64,000 nucleotides of DNA. Source: Mesorhizobium sp. M3A.F.Ca.ET.080.04.2.1. Lineage in GTDB: Bacteria; Pseudomonadota; Alphaproteobacteria; Rhizobiales; Rhizobiaceae. Of this stretch, positions 8,286 to 17,266 are shown in pieces; the stretch's first letter is position 1; every line of letters starts with the position of its first letter. The notes beneath the pieces are model-generated. The model was given only the letters and a program-made list of their open reading frames with translations. It was not told the DNA's origin and did no database searches. Position numbers and translations under genes: made by a program. The stretch spans positions 4,092,001-4,156,000 of the forward strand of contig NZ_CP034451.1 of NCBI RefSeq assembly GCF_003952525.1. Reading direction: 5' to 3'.

Positions 8286-9845
8286 ATGCGTGATAAGACG
8301 CAGTTGACACGGCTCGAAACAGAAACTGTCAATTCCGCCAAAACCCGCAAGCCGCTTTATGCCGCGCGTCAAAAGATCTTTCCGAAGCGCGCCTCGGGCA
8401 ACTTTCGTCGCTTCAAATGGCTGGTGATGACGATCACACTTGGCATCTACTACCTGGCTGCGTGGCTGCCTTGGGCTCGCGGTCCATTTGCCCCGGACCA
8501 GGCAGTCCTGCTCGATCTCGCGAACCGGCGCTTCTACTTCTTCTTCATCGAGATATGGCCCCAGGAATTCTTCTATGTGGCCGGCCTCCTGGTCATGGCG
8601 GGCGTCGGTCTTTTCCTGATCACCTCGACTGTCGGCCGTGCCTGGTGCGGCTATGCATGCCCTCAGACGGTGTGGGTCGATCTGTTCCTCGTCGTCGAAC
8701 GTGCGATCGAGGGGGACCGCAACGCCCGCATGAAACTTGACGCAGGTCCCTGGACCGCGCGCAAGCTCATGCTGCGTGTGTCCAAGCACACCATCTGGCT
8801 GGTCATAGGGGCGGCGACTGGCGGCGCCTGGATCTTCTACTTTGCCGATGCACCGACGCTGCTCGGCGAGCTCTTCACCGGCACTGCGGCGCCCGTCGCC
8901 TACATCACTGTCGCCGTCCTGACGGCTACCACCTACACGTTCGGCGGTCTGATGCGCGAACAGGTCTGCACCTATATGTGCCCGTGGCCCCGCATCCAGG
9001 CGGCCATGCTCGATGAAAATTCCCTCACTGTCACCTACAATGACTGGCGCGGCGAACCGCGTTCGCGCCACGCCAAGAAGGTGCTGGCCGCAGGCCAGCC
9101 CGTGGGCGACTGCGTCGACTGCAATGCCTGTGTCGCGGTCTGCCCGATGGGGATAGACATTCGCGACGGCCAGCAGCTCGAATGCATCACTTGCGCGCTC
9201 TGCATCGACGCCTGTGACGGCGTCATGGACAAGCTCGGCAAGGAGCGTGGGCTGATCGCCTATGCGACGCTCTCCGACTACAACGCCAACATGATGCTGG
9301 CGACTGCAGGCGGGTCCAGCTCAGTCAATCCATCGCTGATCAGGACCGCTGATGGCCTGTTCTCCGACAAGGTGGCGCATTTTCACATCCGCAAGATCTT
9401 TCGGCCGCGCACCTACGTCTACATGGGCTTGTGGTCGCTGATCGGCCTCGGCCTGCTCTATTCGCTGCTGACGCGCGATCGGCTCGAACTGAACGTATTG
9501 CATGATCGCAATCCCCAGTTCGTCACGCTGACCGACGGATCCATCCGCAATGGCTATACCGTCAAGCTGCTCAACATGATCCCCGAGCCGAGGACGATCG
9601 TCGTAACCATGCAGGGCCTTGAAGGCGCTGACATGGTCGTCGTCGGCGACGACATCCCCGCAGGCCGTTCCTTCGCCATTCCGGTCGAACCCGACCGCCT
9701 GAAAATGCTGAGGGTCTTCGTTCGCCAGCCGGCGGACCAGATCCGCGCTCCGGCACAGACCTTCAAGTTCCGCGTCGAGGACAGAGCCAGCTTTGAGTCG
9801 AACGAGTACACCGCCACCTTCAACGCGCCGGAGCCCCTCAGATGA
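8286..9845 (+). CDS. fixG: cbb3 oxidase accessory protein FixG/CcoG
   Basis: FixG/CcoG is a membrane-bound iron-sulfur protein needed for maturation of the cbb3 oxidase, in particular copper handling. The chosen ATG at 8286 has a GGAG site 6 bases upstream; the frame could also start at a GTG at 8250. From 8286 the protein has 519 residues, with several N-terminal membrane helices, WCGYACPQ in a membrane loop, two ferredoxin clusters (Cys276/279/282/286 and Cys300/303/306/310), and a C-terminal periplasmic domain. It heads fixGHIS and overlaps fixH by 4 bp. Confidence 0.94.
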   Translation: MRDKTQLTRLETETVNSAKTRKPLYAARQKIFPKRASGNFRRFKWLVMTITLGIYYLAAWLPWARGPFAPDQAVLLDLANRRFYFFFIEIWPQEFFYVAGLLVMAGVGLFLITSTVGRAWCGYACPQTVWVDLFLVVERAIEGDRNARMKLDAGPWTARKLMLRVSKHTIWLVIGAATGGAWIFYFADAPTLLGELFTGTAAPVAYITVAVLTATTYTFGGLMREQVCTYMCPWPRIQAAMLDENSLTVTYNDWRGEPRSRHAKKVLAAGQPVGDCVDCNACVAVCPMGIDIRDGQQLECITCALCIDACDGVMDKLGKERGLIAYATLSDYNANMMLATAGGSSSVNPSLIRTADGLFSDKVAHFHIRKIFRPRTYVYMGLWSLIGLGLLYSLLTRDRLELNVLHDRNPQFVTLTDGSIRNGYTVKLLNMIPEPRTIVVTMQGLEGADMVVVGDDIPAGRSFAIPVEPDRLKMLRVFVRQPADQIRAPAQTFKFRVEDRASFESNEYTATFNAPEPLR

Positions 9846-10339
9846 CTGCCAATGTACAAAAGCCTCGTGAATTCACCGGCAGGCACATGCTGGTCATCAT
9901 CCTGGCCTTTTTCGGCGTGGTCATCGCAGTCAATCTGACCATGGCAACGCTCGCCAGCACAAGCTGGACTGGCCTCGTCGTCGAAAACACCTATGTGGCG
10001 AGCCAGCAATTCAACAAGAAGGCCGAGGAAGGACGGGCGCAGGCAGCACTTGGCTGGACCGGCAAGCTGACCATCGCATGGGGCGAAGTTCGCTATGGCC
10101 TCGCCGACGTCGCCGGCAAGCCGGTTCCCTTGCACGGCGTCAAGGTGCTGTTTCGCCATCCCGCGTACGAGAAGGAGGACAAGTCGGTCACCCTCGCACC
10201 CGCCTCGGGCCAGGAATTCGCAGCCCAGCACATGCCGAAGGACGGCGTCTGGATTGTCGAAGTCGACGCCGACGCCGGTCTGGACAAACCGTATCGCGAC
10301 GTCCGCCGGATCATGATTTCCAATGGAGCGCTGCAATGA
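9842..10339 (+). CDS. fixH: cbb3 oxidase assembly protein FixH
   Basis: FixH/CcoH is a small membrane-anchored protein needed for cbb3 assembly and stability. The protein has 165 residues: one N-terminal membrane helix at about 16-38 and a periplasmic domain with the conserved GWTGKL near residue 64. It overlaps fixG and fixI by ATGA at both ends, so it is made in a tightly coupled operon. Confidence 0.93.
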   Translation: MTANVQKPREFTGRHMLVIILAFFGVVIAVNLTMATLASTSWTGLVVENTYVASQQFNKKAEEGRAQAALGWTGKLTIAWGEVRYGLADVAGKPVPLHGVKVLFRHPAYEKEDKSVTLAPASGQEFAAQHMPKDGVWIVEVDADAGLDKPYRDVRRIMISNGALQ

Positions 10340-12609
10340 GTTGTTGTGCACCGGGCGCCGAAATGGCGCTTGATCTGGTCAACACCGGATCGGTCCTGCC
10401 GTCCAGCCAGGAGATCAGGCTGGCGAGCCGATCGCTTGGCGATGATCTTCACCAGACCGATCTTTCAGTACCGACGGTTCATTGCGCAGGCTGCATCCAG
10501 ACGATCGAGACGGCGCTGGGAAAGCTCGATCGCGTCGAGAGCGCCCGCGTCAACCTGTCGACGAAACGGGTCTCTGTCCGGTGGCGTGGTGACGAGGTCC
10601 CACCGTTCGTCGTCGCGCTTGGGCGGCTAGGCTACCAGGCGCATCTCTTCCCTTCCGAGGTCGGCGACAAGGACAGGACGTTATCGGATTTGATCCGCGC
10701 GGTCGCGGTTGCCGGCTTTGCGGCGGGCAACATCATGCTGCTTTCGGTCTCGGTCTGGTCCGGCGCCGAAGGTGCTACCCGCGACCTGTTTCACTGGGTC
10801 TCGGCGCTGATCGCCATTCCTGCCCTCGCCTTCGCCGGCGGCATCTTCTTCCGTTCGGCCTGGAATGCTTTGCGCCATGGCCGCATGAATATGGACGTGC
10901 CGATCGCGGTCGGTGTTTCGCTCGCCTACGCCATGAGCCTCTACGAGACGATCAACCATGGCGATCACGCCTATTTTGACGCGTCGGTATCGCTGCTGTT
11001 CTTCCTGTTGATCGGCCGCACGTTGGATCACGTGATGCGCGAACGTGCCCGGACCGCTGTGAAAGGCCTGTCCCAGTTGGCCGCACATGGCGCCATGGTG
11101 CTGCGCAGCGACGGCGCGCGCGACTATTTGCCGGTCGGCGAGATCGAACCAGGCATGCGGTTGTTGATCGCAGCCGGTGAGAGGATCCCCGTCGACGGCA
11201 AGATCATCCAGGGAACGTCGGATCTCGACTGCTCGCTGGCCTCAGGCGAAAGCACGCCGAAAAACGTGGCGCCGGGCGAAGCAGTTCAGGCCGGCGTGCT
11301 CAATCTTACCGGCCCGCTGACGATTGAGGCGACAGCCGCCGCGAAGGATTCGTTTCTGGCGGAAATGGTTCGTCTTATGGAAGCCGCAGAGGGCGGCCGC
11401 GCGCATTATCGCCGGATCGCCGATCGCGTTTCAGCGCTCTATGCCCCGGTGGTTCATCTCACAGCCTTCGCGACGTTCCTTGGCTGGATGGCGGTGACCG
11501 GCGACTGGCACCGGGCGATAACCATCGCCATTGCCGTTCTGATCATCACCTGCCCGTGCGCGCTCGGCCTCGCCGTACCGATCGTTCAGGTGGTCGCCGC
11601 GCGGCGCCTGTTTGAGAACGGCATCATGGTAAAGGACGGTTCTGCCATGGAGCGCCTGGCGACGATTGATACAGCGGTGTTCGACAAGACCGGAACGCTC
11701 ACGCTCGGCCAGCCCCGGCTGGTCAATGCATCGTCGATCGATCCGGCCATGCTGGCAGTCGCGGGAGACATGGCTACGCATTCCCGCCATCCTTTTTCAA
11801 AGGCCATAGCCGGTTTTGCCCATCCCGGCGGGCAGTACAAATTTGATGCCGTCACCGAGCATCCAGGGTTTGGAATCGAAGCCACTGGAGCCGGAAGCAC
11901 CTGGCGGCTAGGCCGACGCGGATGGGCTGGATGGAGAGCCCGGACCGGTGGTGAAGGCAAACATGGCGGAACCGTGCTGACAAAAGACGGGTTCATTGTC
12001 GCGACCTTCGATTTTGAGGACGCGCTGCGCGCAGACGCCAAGGCGGCGATCGGGCAATTGAGCCATGCCGGGGTGTCAGTGGAAATGCTGTCGGGCGATA
12101 CTGCGGGTGCCTGCGGTGAAGTCGCAGAAATGCTGGGTGTCAAGGACTTCGTTCCGTGCCTGCTGCCATCCGGCAAGGTCGAGCGCATCGAGACCCTGGC
12201 GAAAGACGGACACAAGGTTCTGATGGTTGGCGACGGCCTCAACGACACGCCGGCGCTCAGCGCGGCGCATGTCTCGATCGCTCCAGCTACCGCCGCCGAC
12301 ATTGGCCGCAATGCCGCCGACTTCGTATTCCTGCGCGAAAGCCTTCTGGCAGTGCCTCTCGCGCTGGACGTCTCGCGCAAGGCGGGACACCTGATCCGCC
12401 AGAACATCGCGATTGCGATCGTCTACAATGCGGTGGCAGTACCAATCGCCATCCTCGGGCACGCCACGCCTTTGTTAGCGGCGATTGCCATGTCTGCCTC
12501 ATCGGTGCTTGTTATTGGAAACGCATTGCGCTTGCACGGCTTCGGGGCGAATGCGACGCTGCAAGTTATTCAAAAAGTCGGACGCTCCGCAGTCAGCTAT
12601 TCGGCATAA
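10336..12609 (+). CDS. fixI: Copper-type P1B ATPase FixI/CcoI
   Basis: FixI is a P1B-type ATPase that exports copper for the Cu-B centre of cbb3 oxidase. From the ATG at 10336 it has 757 residues: a heavy-metal-binding domain with HCAGC (Cys50, Cys53), eight predicted membrane segments, the CPC copper motif at 406-408, the phosphorylated aspartate in DKTGTLT at 450, the HP motif (SRHPFSK) and GDGLNDTPALS near the C-terminus. All functional residues are present. A longer in-frame start at 10078 lies inside fixH and is not used. Confidence 0.95.
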   Translation: MSCCAPGAEMALDLVNTGSVLPSSQEIRLASRSLGDDLHQTDLSVPTVHCAGCIQTIETALGKLDRVESARVNLSTKRVSVRWRGDEVPPFVVALGRLGYQAHLFPSEVGDKDRTLSDLIRAVAVAGFAAGNIMLLSVSVWSGAEGATRDLFHWVSALIAIPALAFAGGIFFRSAWNALRHGRMNMDVPIAVGVSLAYAMSLYETINHGDHAYFDASVSLLFFLLIGRTLDHVMRERARTAVKGLSQLAAHGAMVLRSDGARDYLPVGEIEPGMRLLIAAGERIPVDGKIIQGTSDLDCSLASGESTPKNVAPGEAVQAGVLNLTGPLTIEATAAAKDSFLAEMVRLMEAAEGGRAHYRRIADRVSALYAPVVHLTAFATFLGWMAVTGDWHRAITIAIAVLIITCPCALGLAVPIVQVVAARRLFENGIMVKDGSAMERLATIDTAVFDKTGTLTLGQPRLVNASSIDPAMLAVAGDMATHSRHPFSKAIAGFAHPGGQYKFDAVTEHPGFGIEATGAGSTWRLGRRGWAGWRARTGGEGKHGGTVLTKDGFIVATFDFEDALRADAKAAIGQLSHAGVSVEMLSGDTAGACGEVAEMLGVKDFVPCLLPSGKVERIETLAKDGHKVLMVGDGLNDTPALSAAHVSIAPATAADIGRNAADFVFLRESLLAVPLALDVSRKAGHLIRQNIAIAIVYNAVAVPIAILGHATPLLAAIAMSASSVLVIGNALRLHGFGANATLQVIQKVGRSAVSYSA

Positions 12610-12614
12610 TCCTC

Positions 12615-12770
12615 GTGACGACGTTGCTCTATCTCATACCAGTGGCCCTTTTTCTGGGTGCACTGGGTGTGTCCGGCTTCGTCTGGGCATTGCGAAGCGG
12701 TCAATACGAAGATCTCGACGGAGCCGCCGAGCGGATACTAATTGATCGGGACGACAAACCGGAACGCTGA
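12615..12770 (+). CDS. fixS: cbb3 oxidase assembly protein FixS
   Basis: This is a 51-residue protein starting at a GTG 5 bp after fixI. It has one membrane helix (about 3-26, with FLGALGVSGFVWALRSGQY) and an acidic tail. This is the signature of FixS/CcoS, required for cofactor insertion into cbb3 oxidase. The helix-GQ(Y/F)-ED pattern and its place at the end of fixGHIS make the call secure. Confidence 0.92.
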   Translation: MTTLLYLIPVALFLGALGVSGFVWALRSGQYEDLDGAAERILIDRDDKPER

Positions 12771-13340
12771 TTTCAATCCGCTGTGCATAAGATGCGCGGA
12801 TCGCGCTCGTCAGTCGAGCCGGCTCGGTCGGGAACAAGCTGTCCATGCTCCATGCTCCATGCTCCATGACCATCTTGACCTAAGCTGCACACTACATTTG
12901 TGAAAAGCCTCTGTCGTGCGAAGGACTGCCTCCCATTGCACCCAGTATGAGGCGGCTGATGCCACGAGAGTACCTCGCGTGGCCGGACGAGAGCTTGGCC
13001 ATGTGCGCACGGGTTCCAAAGTGGAACGTCACGGTCGATCACCTGACCGTGAACCGCCAGTGCCGATTGGTCATGTCTGGCTGATCCAGATCAGGGTCAT
13101 ACTCATCGGTGTGTTCTATTGACCAGTCTTCGACGGAGAAATGCATGACTTACGGAAAGATTGGTCGTCATTATCAGCACCTTCACGGTTCTGGGTTTTC
13201 TGTCGTGTGGTCGGCCATGCCTTGTGCTTACGGCGCAGCCATTAGCTGACCGGCGTCGTGTGTATCTCGCTTGCTGGCTGACCATCCGCGTGGCTGCGCG
13301 GACACGGGGGCCGATCAACAGCTTTCGCCTTTGATGGGTT
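12771..13340. other. Degraded region downstream of fixS
   Basis: No intact gene was found in these 570 bp. They hold a short heptanucleotide repeat (12843-12868), a 27-codon frame at 13001-13084 whose first third resembles the start of the frame at 13729, and a stretch (13244-13301) repeated imperfectly at 13778-13834. The pattern suggests remnants of duplicated sequence. Confidence 0.5.
12843..12868. repeat. Heptanucleotide tandem repeat
   Basis: CCATGCT occurs three times in a row, followed by a partial fourth unit (CCATG). It lies 72 bp downstream of fixS in non-coding sequence. Its function is unknown; it is a candidate slippage tract. Confidence 0.8.
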
Positions 13341-13834
13341 GTGTGCGTCGAAAGTGGCCTTCTTTGGGCTGACTTCGTAGAAATGTTCCAGGGCTCGCAT
13401 CCAGCGCCGAAGATCCTCGTGATGTCAACGTGCTGCGGAGCATCATCGGGGTTGGGACGTGCGTTTTCGAGATCGATCAACCGTCCGAAGTTGATCATTG
13501 GTTCGAGTGACGCGCGCTATTTCGACGACTATGTCGCCGCGTGGGCTTTGCTCTATCGGCGACTGAATTGCAAGGACATCGACATCGAAGCCATGCAGCA
13601 GGTTCTTGATGAGATATGCGCGGTCGTGGATAAAAGTTTCCGCTACCTTGGCTGGGATGACGAGAGAGAGCGCTACGTTCGATACCCTCGCAAGAGAGCC
13701 CGCTTCGACGTCGTGGAGCGTGAGTAGTATGCGCAAGGGTTCCAGGTGGAATGTGGCGATCGATGCGGCGCGGCCGTGGCTGACCAGCGTCGCGAGTGTC
13801 TCGCTTGCTGGCGGCGATCTGCGCGGCTGCGCGG
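13244..13834. repeat. Imperfect direct repeat flanking the 13.3 kb gene
   Basis: A segment of about 58 bp at 13244-13301 is repeated at 13778-13834 with roughly 80% identity by eye, sharing the exact core TCTCGCTTGCTGG and the end GGCTGCGCGG. A second shorter similarity joins 13005-13043 and 13731-13764, both reading GCGCA-GGGTTCCA-GTGGAA. The copies lie in the same order and orientation either side of the gene at 13341-13727. Confidence 0.6.
13341..13727 (+). CDS. Hypothetical protein, possibly N-terminally truncated
   Basis: A 128-residue frame opens at a GTG two codons after an in-frame TGA. It has credible protein character, with ILVMSTCCGASSGLGRAF at about 26-43, an aromatic-rich middle (YFDDYVAAWALLYRRL, about 59-74) and a basic end (RYPRKRARF). 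There is no signal peptide or membrane helix. I do not recognise the family. The direct opening into dense sequence, without a ribosome binding site and behind a stop, suggests the 5' part of a longer gene was lost. Its TAG is 1 bp before an ATG that opens a frame continuous with ubiM. Confidence 0.5.
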   Translation: MCVESGLLWADFVEMFQGSHPAPKILVMSTCCGASSGLGRAFSRSINRPKLIIGSSDARYFDDYVAAWALLYRRLNCKDIDIEAMQQVLDEICAVVDKSFRYLGWDDERERYVRYPRKRARFDVVERE

Positions 13835-14010
13835 CCAAAGGGCGGGATCGGTTAGCCGCATCCACCTCTGAGCGCTTTGAGTGCTTCGTTGCCGATCGAT
13901 GCGAATCTCCCGGCCCAGCGCCTTTAGGCAATGCGGCGGCCACGGAGCTCATGTCACTCGGCTCAGTTCCACCGTTACACGAGGATAGGCGACCGGATGG
14001 CGGCACGCTG

Positions 14011-15189
14011 ATGGGCTCTGACGATAATTTTGACATCGTTGTCGTTGGAGCCGGCCCGGTCGGCCTTTCGTTCGCTGCGTCGCTTGCCCAAAGCGAACTC
14101 AAGGTGGCAGTTGTTGAACAGAACACATTCGATAGTCTGGCGAATCCGGCTTTCGATGGTCGCGAAATCGCGCTGACCAACGCTTCGATCAGAACCCTTC
14201 GCGAGCTCGGCGCCTGGGATGTCATCCCGGCTTCGGACAAATCAGCACTTCAAGGCGCGCGCGTGCTCAACGGCTCGAGCGCATTCGCTCTTCGTTTCGA
14301 TCCTCCCAGCAACTCTGGAGAACCGCTGGGGGTTTTGGTTCCAAATTGCCGGATCCGCGAGGCGCTGTTCAAAATCGTCCGCTTGCAGGATCGCGCCCGG
14401 CTGTTGTGCGGCCACTCGGTCGTCGATGCAACAAACAGCCAAGAAGGAGCAGTCGTAACGCTCTCTAATGGCGCGCGTTTAACTGCTCGGCTGGTTGTTG
14501 CCGCGGATTCGCGTTTGTCCGCCACGCGTGATCTGCTAGGCATCGGCGCCGATATCAACCGGCTTGGCCACTCGATGCTGATTTGCCGAGTGAGGCACGA
14601 GCGCGCCCACCACCAGATCGCCATCGAATGGTTCGATCACCATCAGACGATAGCGATGTTGCCCCTCGCGGAGGGCATGTCGTCGCTGCTGCTCACATTG
14701 CGCTCAAACGAGGCCTATAGACTGCTTGCCTTCGATGATGATTTGTTCCTGTCGGAGTTGACGAAACGGTGTCGAGGGCGCCTTGGAAAAATGACCTTGG
14801 CAAGCAAGCGCCACACCTATCCGCTGGTCACGACCTGGGCGCACAAATTCCGGGCGCCGAGCGCCGCACTCATCGGCGACGCTGCCATCGGCATGCACCC
14901 GGTGACCGCTCACGGATTCAACATCGGTCTCAGCAGCCAGAAGCAACTCGCCCGTGGAATCATGACTGCGTGCCGCGACGGCCGCAATGTTGGCGACCCC
15001 GACATGCTGCATATATACGAAAGGCGGCTGCGCCTGTCGGCGGCGCCGCTCTACCATGCAACGAACATATTGATTGGACTCTACTCCAGAGACCACCTGG
15101 CGGCACGGCTTGCAAGGCATCTGGGGCTTCGCTTTGCCCAACATGTTCCCCTTGTCCGGCATGGGATATCGGCGGAGCTCCAGCGGTGA
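14011..15189 (+). CDS. ubiM: UbiH/UbiM-family FAD-dependent ubiquinone hydroxylase
   Basis: This is a 392-residue flavoprotein monooxygenase of the UbiH/F/Coq6 group. It has an N-terminal dinucleotide motif (VVGAGPVGLSFAASLAQ), the FAD/NAD motif near residue 165 (VVAADSRLSATRDLLGI) and the C-terminal FAD motif GDAAIGMHPVTAHGFN. Such enzymes hydroxylate the aromatic ring of ubiquinone precursors; the sequence looks closest to the UbiM branch, which acts on several ring positions in other proteobacteria. The frame is open upstream to an ATG at 13729, but the conserved protein starts at MGSDDNFDIVVVGAG. Its place beside fix genes suggests a link to quinone supply at low oxygen. Confidence 0.75.
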   Translation: MGSDDNFDIVVVGAGPVGLSFAASLAQSELKVAVVEQNTFDSLANPAFDGREIALTNASIRTLRELGAWDVIPASDKSALQGARVLNGSSAFALRFDPPSNSGEPLGVLVPNCRIREALFKIVRLQDRARLLCGHSVVDATNSQEGAVVTLSNGARLTARLVVAADSRLSATRDLLGIGADINRLGHSMLICRVRHERAHHQIAIEWFDHHQTIAMLPLAEGMSSLLLTLRSNEAYRLLAFDDDLFLSELTKRCRGRLGKMTLASKRHTYPLVTTWAHKFRAPSAALIGDAAIGMHPVTAHGFNIGLSSQKQLARGIMTACRDGRNVGDPDMLHIYERRLRLSAAPLYHATNILIGLYSRDHLAARLARHLGLRFAQHVPLVRHGISAELQR

Positions 15190-15443
15190 TACTGCACCAG
15201 CAGTCGCATTTTTGCGCGTGCTGGGCGAGCGATGGGAGAGAGTGCATGATGCACCGGAGTAATCCTGCTCCCCGACGCTGATCTCCGATTGAAGAATTAA
15301 CCCGTCCTTCAGGGGGGCTGCATAGGCTGCGGACAAGCAGGAGTAAGCAAGCTGACCCGTCCAGCCTTGGAAAAGAAGATCCGCTGGAGGCGAGAATCCT
15401 TCAGGACCAGCTCGCTGATCTGAGGGCAGGCCTTTTCGTCTCA

Positions 15444-17266
15444 ATGCCGATAAGCATTGTGCTGTCCGGGCTGATTTTGACCGTGCAGGCCCTTTCCGGG
15501 AACGGTCTTGCTGGCGCGGCCTGGTTTTCGGTCGTTAATGCGATAAATGCCGCCCGCCTTGCACTCGCCCGTCATCAGCTGAAGGAACCCGGAGTCCAGG
15601 ATGATCTGACACGGGTTTGGCTGCGGCTTCGCTGGTTTGGCAGGCTTGCTCTTCTGGCGGGATTCACCTGGTCATTCCTTGCCATCCTAACGGCTGGATA
15701 CACGACGTCTCAAGCATCGCTGCATCTAATAATTCTGGCGGGCATTTCAGCTGGCGCGGTCACGTACGGCAGCTCATATGCTGCGGCAGCGATATGCTTC
15801 ATCACACCGCCACTCCTCATTGCCGCCGCATGTTTGCTGACGAAGGGAGCCCCGGAAAACTACATTCTGGCTTTTGCCGTCCTGCTTTTCGAGGGCGGCC
15901 TGGTTCGATCCTCGTTCGTTGGACAAGCGCGCTTCCGTGACGCGAGCCGCCTGAGACATCAAGCCGAGCGGCTTGCCGCGGAAATGGAGCGCAATTCCAG
16001 GGAGGACCATCTTACCGCGCTCCTCAACAGGCGGGGCCTCGAACATGCAATCGATCAGTTTGAGAACACCGATGGACCCTTTGTGGCCATGCTGATTGAT
16101 CTGGACGGGTTCAAATCTGTCAACGGTACCTACGGTCACAGAACGGGTGACGAGCTGCTTGCCAGGATCGCCCGCCGAATAGAGGAAGAAGCACCGGAGG
16201 GCTCAACGCTCGCCCGCATCGGTGGGGATGAATTCGTGCTGGTTTTTTCTTCGCGAAAGAATTCTCCTTCTCCCACCAATCTCGCGTCCAATCTCATAGC
16301 CAAGCTTGCTCGCCCCTATCCTGGGATCGCATCCGTCCGCATTGGAGCGTCTATAGGAATCTACTTGGCTGAAAACCCCGGACTGACGGAAATGTTGTTG
16401 CGGGCCGACATCGCCCTTTACACAGCTAAGCGCCGCGGCAGGAATGAATTTTGTCTGTTCGGTGCCGAGCTAGCCCGGGAACTGCAACGCCGCCAGTCAA
16501 TCGAACGCGATCTTCATTCGGCGATAACGATGAGAAGCTTGGTCGCTTGGTTTCAGCCAATCGTAAGACTCGAAACTGAAGCGTCGTCGGTTTTGAAGCC
16601 TTGCTAAGATGGTCTCACCCGCTTCACGGTCCCATTTCTCCGCCCGAGATCATGACAGCGGCACGCGAAACTGGAATGCTTCAGCTGCTAACTCAAACGG
16701 TATTCGCCGACTGTTGCGCTCTTATCGAGGGCTTGGTCAAAGCTGACCGTCGTGATGTTCGTGTGGCGATGAATGTTTCACCGCGCGAGTTGGAAGCTGG
16801 CGATATTGACGAGATGATTCTTAATGGTCTGGCGGCAAAAGACCTCCCTGCAACGATGTTCGACATCGAGATTACCGAAGAAGCCCCAGTGGATCCGGAC
16901 AGAGTGGATGAAAAGCTCGGCCAGCTTTCACATGCTGGCATTTCTATCGCGCTCGAGGACTTCGGCACCGGTTTTTCGACGTTGGCATCGCTCAAGGACA
17001 GTCGGATCAGGAAAGTGAAAATAGATCAGGGCTTCATTCGCGGCTTAGCCAAGTCCCGGGAGAATCGGCTGCTTGTCAAAGCGGTGATTGACCTTGGTAG
17101 GACGCTCGGGATCGAGGTCATGGCCGAGGGCGTTGAAACAGAGGCAGATCGGCAAACTCTGTACAAGCTTGGCTGCAGAACCGCGCAGGGCTTCCTGTTC
17201 TCTAAGGCAGTGCCTCTCCATTTGGCACTTGATTCGGTAGTAAAAGAGCACGCGAAGGAGTTGTGA
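15444..17266 (+). pseudogene. Membrane GGDEF-EAL cyclic-di-GMP protein split by a frameshift
   Basis: The first frame (15444-16607) encodes about five membrane helices (residues 1-165), a GGDEF domain with intact RIGGDEFVLVF, and the start of an EAL domain up to WFQPIVRLETEA. The EAL domain then continues in another frame, which contains FEALLRW at the junction, DFGTGFSTLASL and MAEGVETE, and ends at 17266. Restoring one base near 16578 (reading ACTGGAAGC for ACTGAAGC) gives an unbroken GGDEF-EAL protein with VGFEALLRW. As read, the product would be a GGDEF protein without its phosphodiesterase half. The frame is also open upstream to 15282 without a standard start. Confidence 0.88.
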
